Numbered from the stretch's first letter, positions 49,443 to 59,789 are shown. The stretch is DNA of 64,000 bases from JAHBXE01 sp044222195 (GCA_044222195.1 JBGANS010000017.1:1-64000), one strand, 5' to 3'. Made by a program: numbers and translations. The notes: generated by a model from the sequence alone, not told the origin.

Positions 49443-50837
49443 ATGCTTGACGCACGCTCTTGGCGACCGCTCCCGGCCATGGAAGCGACGGTATCGCGAC
49501 TTTCGGGCCTGGTGGCCCTCACATCTCTCGTCCTGTCGGGGTGCGTCATCACACCCGACGGCACCCGCGAAGAACGAGATCGTGCCACCAGACAGGGAGC
49601 GAGGTACGAGCCGAAGTTTGAACAACGAGTATTGCCCGACCTGCCGGCCGCACCGTCCTGGCGCGACGTGCTCCGTCGCTCCTTTCTCGCCAACGGCGAA
49701 CTCGAGGCCGCGTACTTTCAATGGCGCGCCGCCCTCGAGCGAGTCACCGTCGCGGGAACATGGCCGAACACCAACGTCAGTCTCGGATACGAGTACATGT
49801 TCGGCGGTGAGGCGATGAAGTCGTTCGATCGGTCGACGTTCTCGGGTGGCTTCGATACGGCGGACACGCTGGTGCTTCCCACGAAGACCGCCCGGGCGGC
49901 GAAGGTGGCGCTCAGCGAAGCCCTCGCGGCGGGTGAGCGATTCCGGGTTGTGAAGTTTGAGATTCAGAAGCGCGTGATGCAGGGATGGGCGGATTACGTG
50001 CTCCACGCCCGGTTGATCGACGCCAAGCGAGAGGAGCTGGCCCTGCGCCGGACAGAGGCGGCGACCGCGGCGATTCAATCGGCCAACGGCGGCGGACAGC
50101 AGCGGATCGTTGAGGCTCAGTTCTCGGAAGTCGCGGCCCGGAACGATCTGGACGACCTGCTGGCGGAGCACGCTTCCATGCGGGCGATGCTCAACGCCCT
50201 GATGCATCGTGTTTCGGGAGCGGCCCTGGGCGTGCCCCGGGAGGCAGAGGAGAGGCGACGGCTCCCACCAAACGATGCGGAGTTGATCGCGCTGGCGGCG
50301 GATGAGTTTCCGGAGGTCGCCGTGTTTGCACGCGAGGTTGAAGGGCGTCGGGATGCGCTCGAGCTCGCCCGGATGCGGTGGATCCCGGATATCAGTCCGA
50401 GTGTGGCATTCACGGGCTCGGTCACGCAGAGCATCGGGGCGATGTTCACGCTTCCCACGACCGTGCCGGCGATCCGGGCTTCGATCCGCGAAGCGGAGGC
50501 GGAGCTCCGTGCAGCGGAGGCGATGGTGCGGCAGAAGAGGTCGGACCGTGTAGGCGAATACGTGTCGCTTCTTCTCGCGCTCCGCCGGGCGGAGCAGCGG
50601 GAAGCGTTTCTGAAGGAATCGCTCGTCCCCGCGGCGAAGCGGATCGGGGATGCCCGGCGCCGGGCGTACGAAGCGGGATCGGCGAACCTGAGCGAGGTTG
50701 TCGATTCACAGCAGATCCTGATCGAGGCGCGGGTGGCGATCGCTCGCGCGGAAGCCACGATTGAGAAGTCGATCGCGGACATCGAGTGCTGCCTGGGCCG
50801 CGATATCGAGACACTGGGCACCGGAGAACATCCATGA
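49443..50837 (+). CDS. TolC-like outer membrane efflux lipoprotein (CusC/CzcC type)
   Basis: This 464-residue protein has a lipobox (LVLSGC, about residue 34), then two long helical repeats typical of outer membrane efflux proteins. Recognisable parts are ELEAAYFQWRAALERVTVAG, VALSEALAAGERFRVVKFEI and RRRAYEAGSANLSEVVDSQQ. It forms the outer membrane channel of a tripartite metal pump. A CGGAG site before the ATG at 49443 supports that start; an ATG at 49479 would also keep the signal. The next gene starts at an ATGA overlap (50834-50837), so the two are translationally coupled. Confidence 0.9.
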   Translation: MLDARSWRPLPAMEATVSRLSGLVALTSLVLSGCVITPDGTREERDRATRQGARYEPKFEQRVLPDLPAAPSWRDVLRRSFLANGELEAAYFQWRAALERVTVAGTWPNTNVSLGYEYMFGGEAMKSFDRSTFSGGFDTADTLVLPTKTARAAKVALSEALAAGERFRVVKFEIQKRVMQGWADYVLHARLIDAKREELALRRTEAATAAIQSANGGGQQRIVEAQFSEVAARNDLDDLLAEHASMRAMLNALMHRVSGAALGVPREAEERRRLPPNDAELIALAADEFPEVAVFAREVEGRRDALELARMRWIPDISPSVAFTGSVTQSIGAMFTLPTTVPAIRASIREAEAELRAAEAMVRQKRSDRVGEYVSLLLALRRAEQREAFLKESLVPAAKRIGDARRRAYEAGSANLSEVVDSQQILIEARVAIARAEATIEKSIADIECCLGRDIETLGTGEHP

Positions 50838-52576
50838 CGCACGCGACGCACGGACGGATTCGACTCGGATTGCTCGTCGCGGTGGCGGCGGCGCTAACCG
50901 TCGGCGTGGCCACGGGGGTGAGGTGGCACGCCCAGATCGGGCGGGTGTTCGGCCCCCGGCAGGCGCCGGCTCCCGGCGAGCCGGCGGGCCTGTGGACCTG
51001 CGGCATGCACCCCCAGGTCATCCAGGATCACCCGGGTGAGTGCCCGATTTGCCACATGAAACTGACACCGGTGCGCTCGAGCGGCACCGACTCTCCGGCG
51101 GCAGGCCGCATCGCCATCAACCCGACCGTTGTTCAGAACATGGGGATCAGGACTGCACCGGTCACCGATGGGCCGCTCCGTCGCACAGTCCGCGCGGCGG
51201 GGACGCTTGAAGAGGCCGCGACCGGCATCCGAGACATCAGCCTGCGTGTGTCGGGATGGGTCCGAAAGGTCCATGTCGCGGCGGAAGGGTCGCTGGTCGA
51301 TGCGGGTTCGCCGCTCTTTGATCTCTTCAGTCCGGAGTTGAACATCGCGGTCGATGAACTGATCGCGGCCCGCGCGATACGCGACGAACCGGGCGGGGCG
51401 TCGATTTACGAATCAACGTCGAAGCGCTTGCGCCTTCTCGGGCTCGACGATGCGCAGGTAGCATCGCTCGAGTCACGAGACCGGGCGCCGGAAGTGTTCA
51501 CCTTCAAGAGCCCCATCGCAGGGTCGATTGTCGAGAAGCCGATCGTTGAAGGCGCGGCCATTTCCGCGGGAGACCGGGCCCTGCGGATCGTCGATCACTC
51601 CCTGCTCTGGCTCGATGCGAAAGTATTTGAACAGGACTTGCCGTTTGTGAAGGTGGGCTCCAAGGCCAGCGCCACGGTGGAATCGCGCCCTCGCAACACG
51701 TACGAAGGCGAAATCATGTTCGTCCATCCGCACGCCGACCCGGCAACGCGGACAGCGACGGCTCGGATGGAGATTCGCAATGCCGGACTGGCGCTGAAGC
51801 CGGGAATGTCCGCCATCGTCACCATCGAGACTCAACTGGCGGAACGGGCGGTCCTGGTGCCGCGGGAGGCGGTGATTGACACGGGGGATTCGCAGAGAGC
51901 ACTGGTGGACCTCGGCGGCGGTCGATTCGAAGCGCGGTCGGTCAAGCTCGGGCTCTCGGGAAGCAACGGCGAGATACAGGTATTGTCGGGTCTGGCCGCG
52001 GGCGAGGTGGTCGTCACCAGCGGGCAGTTCCTGCTGGACTCGGAGAGCCGCGCCCGTGATGCCATGCAGAAGTTCGCGAGCGGCGCGGACGAACGGCCTT
52101 CGCCGGGGCCGCGGATCGAGGTTACCGTCGCCCTGCGCAAGCGGATCGACGGCGTGGTCGCGGCGTACTTGGCCGTGTGGGACGCCCTGGGCGCAGAGCA
52201 GAAGGAAGCGACGCCGATCAACTCCGAGGCTCTCCAGGAAGCGGCCCGCGTGCTGTTGATGGACGCCCGGGGCTCGGGAATCGAGCGAATCGCCGCGAAC
52301 GTGTCCCGTTCGATCGAAACAATGCGGGGGCTCGGGATCGACCAGCAGCGAGAGGCGTTTAAGCAGGTGAGCCGGGCGATGATCGCGCTCGTGGACGCGG
52401 CTCCGCCGAGCGCGGCGGTGGGAAAGACGCTGTACCTGATGCACTGCCCGATGACCAAGGCGCCCGGGGACTGGCTCCAGGACCGCGAGGACCTGGCCAA
52501 CCCGTATTACGCAACAGACATGAAGTCCTGCGGCGAGACGGTCCGGACGATCAGCACGGAGGGAGGCACCCCATGA
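50834..52576 (+). CDS. cusB: RND efflux periplasmic adaptor with metal-binding and DUF3347-like domains (CusB type)
   Basis: This 580-residue adaptor has an N-terminal membrane anchor (about 9-30). A short heavy-metal-binding domain (WTCGMHPQVIQDHPGECPIC HMKL) has cysteine, methionine and histidine ligands. The barrel-sandwich core is LRVSGWVRKVHVAAEGSLVD...FDLFSPELNIA, with the usual GLALKPGMSAIVTIET. The C-terminal 150 residues resemble DUF3347, ending LYLMHCPMTKAPGDWLQ and NPYYATDMKSCGE. This adds a second cysteine/methionine site that may hand metal to the pump. Both ends overlap neighbours by ATGA, giving a tightly coupled operon. Confidence 0.9.
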   Translation: MTHATHGRIRLGLLVAVAAALTVGVATGVRWHAQIGRVFGPRQAPAPGEPAGLWTCGMHPQVIQDHPGECPICHMKLTPVRSSGTDSPAAGRIAINPTVVQNMGIRTAPVTDGPLRRTVRAAGTLEEAATGIRDISLRVSGWVRKVHVAAEGSLVDAGSPLFDLFSPELNIAVDELIAARAIRDEPGGASIYESTSKRLRLLGLDDAQVASLESRDRAPEVFTFKSPIAGSIVEKPIVEGAAISAGDRALRIVDHSLLWLDAKVFEQDLPFVKVGSKASATVESRPRNTYEGEIMFVHPHADPATRTATARMEIRNAGLALKPGMSAIVTIETQLAERAVLVPREAVIDTGDSQRALVDLGGGRFEARSVKLGLSGSNGEIQVLSGLAAGEVVVTSGQFLLDSESRARDAMQKFASGADERPSPGPRIEVTVALRKRIDGVVAAYLAVWDALGAEQKEATPINSEALQEAARVLLMDARGSGIERIAANVSRSIETMRGLGIDQQREAFKQVSRAMIALVDAAPPSAAVGKTLYLMHCPMTKAPGDWLQDREDLANPYYATDMKSCGETVRTISTEGGTP

Positions 52577-55500
52577 TTTCGAGGCTGATCGAGATGTCGG
52601 TCCGAAATCGCTTCATGGTGCTGCTCCTGACCGCGGCCCTGGTCGGCGCGGGAGTGTGGAGCATGTTCCGACTGCGGGTGGATGCCATCCCGGATCTCTC
52701 GGACGTCCAGGTGATCGTGACGACGGCGTACCCGGGTCAGAATCCGGAGGTCGTCGATCAGCAGGTCACGCGCCCGCTGTCGAGTGCGCTGCTCGCCGTG
52801 CCGGGGGCCAAGGTCGTCCGTGGCTTGTCGATGTTCGAGCAGTCGTTCGTCTACGTACTGTTCGACGATGGAACGGACCCATACTGGGCGCGCGGGCGGG
52901 TACTCGAATACTTGAACTTCGCTCGTGATCGCCTGCCCGCGGGGATCGAGCCACGTCTGGGTCCGGATGCCACGGGGGTCGGATGGGTGTACCAGTACGC
53001 ACTCTACCCGGGGTATTACAGCCCCGATCACCCGCGCGGGCTCTGGCACGACGGCGAGCGTTGGCACGCTTCGCTTGACGATGTTCCCGCGGACGCACGT
53101 GACCGAGCCCGGCGCGTTCGCGGGTTCGAATCCGCCGGAAAGGACCCGATCACGGGGCGCGAACTGGTCCGGGCCGACATCGATCTCTCGCAGCTTCGCT
53201 CGCTCCAGGATTGGTACCTGCGATTCCCGTTGACGGCGGTCGAGGGCGTTTCGGAGGTGGCCTCGCTGGGCGGGTTCGTCAAGCAGTACCAGGTCGTGAT
53301 CGACCCGCTCAAGCTCCAGGCGTTCGGCCTCTCCGTAGCGGAAGTCGCCCAGGCGATCCGGAACTCAAACAACGACGTGGGCGGATCGGTCATAGAGCAA
53401 TCGGAGGCCGAGTACATGGTCCGCAGCCGCGGATACTTCCGCGGCCTCGACGACTTGGCTCTCGTGCCTGTGGGGCTGGGCGACAAGGGCGTGCCGATCA
53501 CGCTGGGCAACGTCGCGACGCTTCAGATCGGAGGCGAGGCCCGTCGCGGCGTCGGCGAGCTTGATGGGCAGGGAGAGGTCGCCGGTGGAATCGTGGTCGC
53601 GCGCTTCGGTGCCAACGCGCACCAGGTGATCCGAGATGTAAAGGCCAGGCTGTCCTCACTGGAGGATGGGCTCCCGCCGGGCGTGTTCATCAAGACCACT
53701 TACGACCGTTCGGACCTGATCGACCGCGCCGTCGCGACCCTTCGGAGCACCCTCGTCGAGGAAATCGTCGTCGTCGGGCTCGTGTGCATCCTGTTCCTGC
53801 TTCACCTGCGGAGCGAGCTGGTTGCTGTCTTTGTCGTGCCTTCGAGCATCGTCGCGGCATTGCTGCTCATGCACCTCCTGGGCATGAACGCGAACATCAT
53901 GTCCCTGGGAGGGATCGCGATTTCGATCGGCGTCGTCGTCGACTCGGCGGTCGTGATGGTCGAAAACGGCCACAAACACCTGGACCGCGAGGAGGAACGT
54001 CGGCACGCGGGGCTCCCGACCGTTGGTCGGACGCGGGCGATCCTCGACGCAGCACGCGAGGTTGGGCCGCAGCTCTTCTTCTCGCTGCTGATCATCACTG
54101 TTTCGTTCATCCCGGTGTTCGTGCTCGAAGGCGAAGCAGGCCGGCTATTCAAGCCCCTGGCGTTCACCAAGACGTTCTCGATGGCCGCGGCGGCCGTGCT
54201 GTCGGTCACGATCATCCCGGTGCTGATGCACTACTTCATCACCGGCCGCGTGCTCCCGGCGCGCTGGTCACGGGGGGTCAACACGACGCTGACGGTGGCG
54301 GCGGCGGTGCTCCCGGCGACCGCTCTGGTGCTGATCGCGAGCGCTCTGCCGCACGTGTCGCCGTATCGCTGGTGGCTGGCGGCCGGGTGGGTCGTGCTCG
54401 CGCTCATGCTTCTGCTGCCCCAAAGGATCATCCACGAGAACCACAGCCCCGCAAGCCGCGTCCTGCAGCGCCTGTACGAGCCGGCCTTCCACGTGGCCAT
54501 GTCGCGCCCCTGGCTGGTGATCGTTGTCACCCTGATCGCGATGGTGTCGACGGTGTACCCGATCTCGAAGCTCGGCGGAGAGTTCATGCCGCCACTGGAT
54601 GAAGGCGACGTGCTCTACATGCCCACGACCGATCCCTCGATCGGGATCGGCAAGGGCAAGGAACTGCTCCAGCAATCCGACCGGCTGATCAAGACGTTTC
54701 CCGAGGTGCTCACCGTGCACGGCAAGATCGGGCGCGCCGACACCGCCACCGATCCCGCTCCGCTGTCGATGATCGAGACGGTGGCCCGCCTGAATCCCGA
54801 TCGGTCGCAGTGGCGCACCCGGCGCGTCGATCGGTTCTTCAGCCAATGGCCGGGGTGGCTGCGCTCGCCACTGGCGTGGATGTGGCCGCTCCAGCGAACG
54901 ATCACCACGGAGGAACTGATCCACGGGTGGCAGGACGCCGACGGCACGATGCACCCGGGCCTCGATGCCGCTGTGTCCTTCCCGGGCGTAACCAACTCGT
55001 GGACCTATCCGGTCATCGGCCGCATCCTGATGCTCGACACGGGGATTAAGACTCCGGTCGGAGTGAAAGTCTCGGGGCCGGACTCGTTCGTGCTGAGCGA
55101 ACTGGCCGACCAGGTCGCCGCCGTGCTCGCGACCGTACCGGGAGCCACGTCGGTTGTGGCCGAACGCACCCTCGGCGGCCGCTATGTCGACATCGACATC
55201 GATCGCATGGCCGCGGCGAGGTACGGCCTGACCGTGGGAGATGTGCAGGAGGTCATCCAGACCGCCCTTGGCGGGATGAACATCTCGTGGACGGTGGAGG
55301 GGCAGGAACGCTACCCCGTGAGCGTGAGGTACCACCGAGCGATACGGGACGACATCGAATCATTGCGTGATGTGCTGGTGACAGCGCCGATGCGTGAAAG
55401 CGCCCCGGTGCCCGCAGGCATGACGGCGCCGCAGCGGGTGCAGGTCCCGCTCGGGCAGCTGGCATCGATCCGCGTCTCCCAGGGCGCCCCCATGGTCCGC

Positions 55501-56220
55501 TCCGAAAACGCCGCCCGCACCGCGTGGGTGTACGTGCCGGTGTCGGGGAGAGACCTGGCCGGCTTCCTGGCCGATGCGCGGGCGGAGGTTGCCCGAAGGG
55601 TCACTGTGCCCGCGGGGTATTCGCTTGTTTTCGCCGGACAGTACGAGTTCTGGGAACGTGCCGTGCCGCGGCTGATCGCGGCGAGCGCGCTCGCGCTGGT
55701 GCTGATCGTGGTCCTTCTCTACGTCAGCGGTCGATCATGGCTGCGAGTGGGGATCGTCATGCTGGCGGTGCCGATGAGCCTCATCGGGGCGTTCTGGTTT
55801 CTGCACCTGATGGACTACAACCTGTCGCTGGCGGTGGTGATCGGGATGATCGCCCTGGCCGGCCTGGACGCGGAGACCGGCATGGTGATGCTGCTGTACC
55901 TCGACAACAGTTTCGACCGCTTCACTCGCGAAGGACGGATGCGGAACCTCGAAGACCTTTCGACCGCCATCCACGACGGGGCCGTCATGCGGATCCGCCC
56001 CAAGGCGATGACCGTCTCGGCGACCCTGGTCGGGCTGCTGCCGCTGCTCTGGGCCACCGGCGCGGGGGCGGACACCATGCGCCGCATCGCGGCGCCGATG
56101 ATCGGTGGGCTCGTGGTCAGTTTCCTGATGGAACTGCTGGTGTACCCGGTTCTCTTCTACCTGGCGCGGCGCAGTCGCGTCGTGCGCATGGAAAAGGCCG
56201 GCCCCGAGGAGCCGGCCTGA
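52573..56220 (+). CDS. cusA: Heavy-metal RND efflux pump (CusA type)
   Basis: This 1215-residue inner membrane pump has the HME-RND opening MISRLIEMSVRNRFMVLLLT and DAIPDLSDVQVIVTTAYPGQ. The proton-relay helix is SLGGIAISIGVVVDSAVVMV. In the periplasmic part, methionines fall where CusA binds copper: RILMLDTGIK, LGGMNISWTVEG and GAPMVRSENAA. That suggests Cu(I)/Ag(I) rather than zinc or cobalt. An insert of about 60 residues around 160-200 (GYYSPDHPRGLWHDGERWHA onwards) is seen in CusA relatives. Twelve membrane helices fit. The methionine match is by memory of E. coli CusA. Confidence 0.92.
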   Translation: MISRLIEMSVRNRFMVLLLTAALVGAGVWSMFRLRVDAIPDLSDVQVIVTTAYPGQNPEVVDQQVTRPLSSALLAVPGAKVVRGLSMFEQSFVYVLFDDGTDPYWARGRVLEYLNFARDRLPAGIEPRLGPDATGVGWVYQYALYPGYYSPDHPRGLWHDGERWHASLDDVPADARDRARRVRGFESAGKDPITGRELVRADIDLSQLRSLQDWYLRFPLTAVEGVSEVASLGGFVKQYQVVIDPLKLQAFGLSVAEVAQAIRNSNNDVGGSVIEQSEAEYMVRSRGYFRGLDDLALVPVGLGDKGVPITLGNVATLQIGGEARRGVGELDGQGEVAGGIVVARFGANAHQVIRDVKARLSSLEDGLPPGVFIKTTYDRSDLIDRAVATLRSTLVEEIVVVGLVCILFLLHLRSELVAVFVVPSSIVAALLLMHLLGMNANIMSLGGIAISIGVVVDSAVVMVENGHKHLDREEERRHAGLPTVGRTRAILDAAREVGPQLFFSLLIITVSFIPVFVLEGEAGRLFKPLAFTKTFSMAAAAVLSVTIIPVLMHYFITGRVLPARWSRGVNTTLTVAAAVLPATALVLIASALPHVSPYRWWLAAGWVVLALMLLLPQRIIHENHSPASRVLQRLYEPAFHVAMSRPWLVIVVTLIAMVSTVYPISKLGGEFMPPLDEGDVLYMPTTDPSIGIGKGKELLQQSDRLIKTFPEVLTVHGKIGRADTATDPAPLSMIETVARLNPDRSQWRTRRVDRFFSQWPGWLRSPLAWMWPLQRTITTEELIHGWQDADGTMHPGLDAAVSFPGVTNSWTYPVIGRILMLDTGIKTPVGVKVSGPDSFVLSELADQVAAVLATVPGATSVVAERTLGGRYVDIDIDRMAAARYGLTVGDVQEVIQTALGGMNISWTVEGQERYPVSVRYHRAIRDDIESLRDVLVTAPMRESAPVPAGMTAPQRVQVPLGQLASIRVSQGAPMVRSENAARTAWVYVPVSGRDLAGFLADARAEVARRVTVPAGYSLVFAGQYEFWERAVPRLIAASALALVLIVVLLYVSGRSWLRVGIVMLAVPMSLIGAFWFLHLMDYNLSLAVVIGMIALAGLDAETGMVMLLYLDNSFDRFTREGRMRNLEDLSTAIHDGAVMRIRPKAMTVSATLVGLLPLLWATGAGADTMRRIAAPMIGGLVVSFLMELLVYPVLFYLARRSRVVRMEKAGPEEPA
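56191..56218 (-). terminator. Terminator inside the end of cusA, serving the subtilase gene
   Basis: AGGCCGGC (56195-56202) pairs with GCCGGCCT (56211-56218), with an 8-base loop. Read on the minus strand it is followed by TTTT. It lies 25 bases past the subtilase stop and overlaps the last codons of cusA, so it may work in both directions. Confidence 0.65.
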
Positions 56221-56242
56221 GAGATCGACTGAGCTCACGCTG

Positions 56243-59200
56243 TTACGGGCAGCCGGTGACGAACTTGTTCAGGAAGCACTGGAAGTCGTTGGCCGTGAAG
56301 ACCGGCGACACGGTTGAACCATCGCAGTTGGCGTACGGATCGCTCACCGAGAAGCGGTTGAGGAAGCACTGGAAGTCGTTGGCGGTCAGGACGGGCGCCA
56401 CCAGGGAGCCGTCGCAGTTGGCGTAGCAGGTTTGCGACTCGCAACTGAGGCCCGTGAGCGCGAAGTCGTCGATCGCGGCTTCGACCACCGCGTCCGTCAG
56501 GTCGGCCGCGATGAAGCGAACACGCATCTGAGACGTCGGGGTGACAAAGTCGGCGATGCGGAACGAATGCTGGATCCAGCCCGGTTCGGTGTCGGCGCCC
56601 GACGGTCCGATGGTTTCGACGCCCGTCCACGAAGAGCCGTTGTTGTTGGAAATCTGCACGATGAACACGTTCGTGTGGGGGTTGACCGGCCCGACACCGT
56701 TGGAATACCACCGCCAATAGCTGATCGACGCCTCGTTCAGGTTGGACGCATCCAGCAGAGGGCTGGTCAAGGTGGTCGTTCCGCCGTCCACGTCGTAATC
56801 GCTGACCTGCTGGCCGGCACGGTAGTCCGTTTCCCAGCAGATCGAGCCGCTGGGCGTGTGGTCGGCACCGGCCTGCGCATCGGTGCCCTGGGGCATGTTG
56901 CGGGTCCAGCGGCCGGTCACGGCGGTATCACTCGGTTCAACGCCCGACCAGCCGCGCTCGGCCTCGAAGTCATCCGCGAACCGCGTCACCACATCCGCGA
57001 CGGTCGCGCTGTACAGACCCGTCGGGGCATTGGTCGGGAGGAGCACCACGGCGCCCTGGTCGCCCGCCGCGGAGAAGAAGTACTCCGGCGTGTCCGAGCA
57101 CTGCGGCAGGGGGAACGTCGCGGTGTAGTCGTTGCCGGATACAAGCGTCAGGGGGATGTTGATGAACGAAGCCGAAGGCCCCGAGCGATACACCAGCGTT
57201 TCGCTTCCGGCCAGCACACCCTCGCACCCCGGGATGATGCGGACGTTGACCGTGGTGGGAGTGGTGGGAGAGAGAATGGTCGGCGCCCCGTTGGGCAGCA
57301 CCATGATGGGAATCGCCGAGAGCACGCCCGAGGCCACGAGCGAGAAGGGAACATCGTTGACGCCGACCGTCGCCGGGTACGCATCCTGAACAACCGATGT
57401 GCCGATGACCTCGATCGTCCAGTTGCCCGCCGCCGGGTTCTGGATGAACACGTTCTCAACCGTGTCGCGAGTATCGAGCGTGCCGCCCGCGGGCGAGAAG
57501 TTCGCTGTCACCAGTCCGTTGTTCCCCCGATACACCGAGCCTGTCGGCGAAGTGACACGCAGCGAAACGTCGTTGATCCGGGCCTGACCGCCGCTGGTCG
57601 GGCCCTGGGGGTCGATATAGCACAGCGTGAACGCGGCAACGGGCTCGTTCGCCCCGATGCAGACGGAATAGGACTTGGTCTGCCCGGTGATCACCCGGTC
57701 GGTCCCGTTGATGATCTTCATCTTGCTGCGCTTGGAGTACAGGTTCGCCAGGTCGGGCAGGCCCCAACCCTGCTTGGCCCGCGTCAGGCCGCCCTGGGTC
57801 AAAGGGTATCGGGAAGCCGTGTTGATCATCATCGCCTTGGCGGTCATGCTGCGCGGACGATCCGTGAACACGGTCGAGCCGCCGCCAAAGCCGGCGAACG
57901 CGCCCTCGTGCCACATCTGGTTCAGGATGCCGAAACACCCGGCGGTGATGGGCGTCGCGCCCGACGTGCCGCCGAAGAGCGTCGTCGCCGCATTTCCGGA
58001 GTTGGTCGTCGTCGGGATGTCGTCGAAGCAGTTCGTCAGGTCGGGCTTGACCCGCTGGTCCGCCGCCGGACCAAAGCTGGCGCCGGCCCAGTTGTCGTCG
58101 GCCTTGTTGAGCGTGCTGTGCCAGTTGACGCCGCCGACCGAAATAATGTTCTTGGCCCACGCCTGCGGGCGCGAGTTCTGGTTGTTGGTGTTGCTCTGGC
58201 TCTGGCAACTGGTGTAGTCCACTTTGAACAGATAGTCATCGACCTCGGCCGACACGGTGGTGTACGCGGTCCCCTGGGTGCTGCCGATCGAGCTGGTCTG
58301 GTAGCTGGACCAATACGGCCCGGCGGGATTGGTCGCTTCGGTGTTGAGCGTGAGCCGCGTCGCCGAGCCGCCGAACTGGGTCGACAGCGGGTAGGCCACG
58401 AAGATGCCCTGCTCCGCGTCCACCACCACGCCGTTGAAGTTCGGGTTCGACGCCCAGTCGGCGAAGTTGATCCCGTAGCACGACGAGCCGTGCGGATTGC
58501 CCGAATCGCCTGCGCTGTTGCGGTGCAGCAAAACCGGCGGGCTCTGGAAGGCGTTGTGGCTGACCCGCACCTCGGTGTCAAAGACCTCGCCACGCACACC
58601 CTGGCCCGAGAAACCGCCGACCGGAGCGCCCGACCCGTCCGTCGCGCCCACGAGCTGCCGGATGATGTTCATATCCGTACCGCCGGGACCGCCCCAGGGA
58701 TCGATGTAGTGAACCTCGTTCATGGCGACCACCGCGAGCAGCTGCGCCCGCGTGAGCGTTGCCTCCATGCGGAACTGGTCGGGCGTCGTCACTTCGACGA
58801 TGCCGCCCATCTTGCGGACCGCATCGCCGACGATCGACTGTTGAATCGGGCCGCGCTGGAAGCACTCGATGGAATACCGCATGTTGCCCTGGTCCGCACC
58901 CGAGGCCAACATGGCCCGGATGTCCGCCGAGAGCTTGTACGCCGGGTGGAAGCGCCCGACCCACCGGACGTACGGGAGCTTCTGCACCCGAGCCGCCGTC
59001 GCCGCGTCCATCGTCACGATGTGCGTGTGATCGGTGAGGAACCGCTCGATCGTCCCCCCCAGCGCCGTGATCTCCTGCTGCATCTCTTCGATCGGCGGGA
59101 TCACGCACTGCACGAGGTACGACCGGCCGTCCTCATCCGCGGCCAGTTCCGGAAGGACCACCGGCTCGCCCTTGAGCGGGTCAAACTCGGAATACACAAG

Positions 59201-59527
59201 CTTCACCAGGTTCGAGGTGGCCTGCTCCACGGCGAAGGTCTTCCCGCCGTCGAGGCTCAGGCCGTAATGGCTCTCAGGAGTTCCGTTGGCCCCGGACTCA
59301 TCCCAGAGCGCGATGACCTTGCTCGAACCGGAAACCTCAATCAGCCGCGTGTTCGAAATGCGAGCGCTGGTCGAGTGCACCACTCTCCCGGAAATCGTGA
59401 GCGAGCTCGCACCCTTGCGCGATACCACCCCGAGGTCGAGCGCCGCCTGCGCAACCGTCGTCGCCGCGCCGCTCGCGAGAATGAGTGCCGAGATCAAAGT
59501 CCGAACGCTTCGGTGTGTGGTGCTCAT
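56243..59527 (-). CDS. Secreted subtilisin-like (S8) protease with GC-type dockerin
   Basis: This 1094-residue protein has a signal peptide (ending TVAQA) and a long N-terminal region with an inhibitor-like stretch (YLVQCVIPPIEEMQQEITAL). An S8 domain follows: aspartate in GVRGEVFDTEVRVSHNAF, histidine in GNPHGSSCYGINFA and serine in FGGTSGATPITAG. A proprotein-convertase-like jelly roll (ENVFIQNPAAGNWTIEVIGT) and a further beta domain (about 880-1020) come next. Two GC-type dockerin repeats end it. The triad is complete, so it is a likely active surface or secreted protease. Its terminator lies in the end of cusA. Confidence 0.9.
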   Translation of the reverse strand: MSTTHRSVRTLISALILASGAATTVAQAALDLGVVSRKGASSLTISGRVVHSTSARISNTRLIEVSGSSKVIALWDESGANGTPESHYGLSLDGGKTFAVEQATSNLVKLVYSEFDPLKGEPVVLPELAADEDGRSYLVQCVIPPIEEMQQEITALGGTIERFLTDHTHIVTMDAATAARVQKLPYVRWVGRFHPAYKLSADIRAMLASGADQGNMRYSIECFQRGPIQQSIVGDAVRKMGGIVEVTTPDQFRMEATLTRAQLLAVVAMNEVHYIDPWGGPGGTDMNIIRQLVGATDGSGAPVGGFSGQGVRGEVFDTEVRVSHNAFQSPPVLLHRNSAGDSGNPHGSSCYGINFADWASNPNFNGVVVDAEQGIFVAYPLSTQFGGSATRLTLNTEATNPAGPYWSSYQTSSIGSTQGTAYTTVSAEVDDYLFKVDYTSCQSQSNTNNQNSRPQAWAKNIISVGGVNWHSTLNKADDNWAGASFGPAADQRVKPDLTNCFDDIPTTTNSGNAATTLFGGTSGATPITAGCFGILNQMWHEGAFAGFGGGSTVFTDRPRSMTAKAMMINTASRYPLTQGGLTRAKQGWGLPDLANLYSKRSKMKIINGTDRVITGQTKSYSVCIGANEPVAAFTLCYIDPQGPTSGGQARINDVSLRVTSPTGSVYRGNNGLVTANFSPAGGTLDTRDTVENVFIQNPAAGNWTIEVIGTSVVQDAYPATVGVNDVPFSLVASGVLSAIPIMVLPNGAPTILSPTTPTTVNVRIIPGCEGVLAGSETLVYRSGPSASFINIPLTLVSGNDYTATFPLPQCSDTPEYFFSAAGDQGAVVLLPTNAPTGLYSATVADVVTRFADDFEAERGWSGVEPSDTAVTGRWTRNMPQGTDAQAGADHTPSGSICWETDYRAGQQVSDYDVDGGTTTLTSPLLDASNLNEASISYWRWYSNGVGPVNPHTNVFIVQISNNNGSSWTGVETIGPSGADTEPGWIQHSFRIADFVTPTSQMRVRFIAADLTDAVVEAAIDDFALTGLSCESQTCYANCDGSLVAPVLTANDFQCFLNRFSVSDPYANCDGSTVSPVFTANDFQCFLNKFVTGCP

Positions 59528-59777
59528 GTGCCGCTTTCTGTGTGAACTGACAGCGCCGGGCCCGACAGCCCGAATACAACCCCTCCGGTCCCACCCCGTG
59601 TGGGTACCTCATTGTCCGGGAGAACAAACATTATGCAAGCGCGAAACATCGACTCATCATGTTAGCCAACCGTTTGGCTGGCCTCCGTCACACGATGGTG
59701 ATGTCGGACCAGACCGAAGACCATCCCAATCCGACGCTCCGTTCCACATTCTGCTTGTGACTCTCCCCAGACCCCGG

Positions 59778-59784
59778 TACAACT
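59778..59784 (+). promoter_or_regulatory. -10-like TACAACT, leaderless-type
   Basis: TACAAC (59778-59783) ends 6 bases before the GTG at 59790, supporting that GTG as the start. Confidence 0.4.
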
Positions 59785-59789
59785 CGGTC

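Noticed and set aside
48834..50207. An upstream extension of the isoaspartyl peptidase frame
   Set aside because: It runs antisense through the efflux operon, and the signal peptide with lipobox at 48833 marks the true start.
56432..59545. A very long open frame on the plus strand over the subtilase gene
   Set aside because: It is antisense to a clear S8 protease with full triad and signal peptide. Its translation is arginine-rich and without domains, as expected for the reverse strand of GC-rich coding DNA.
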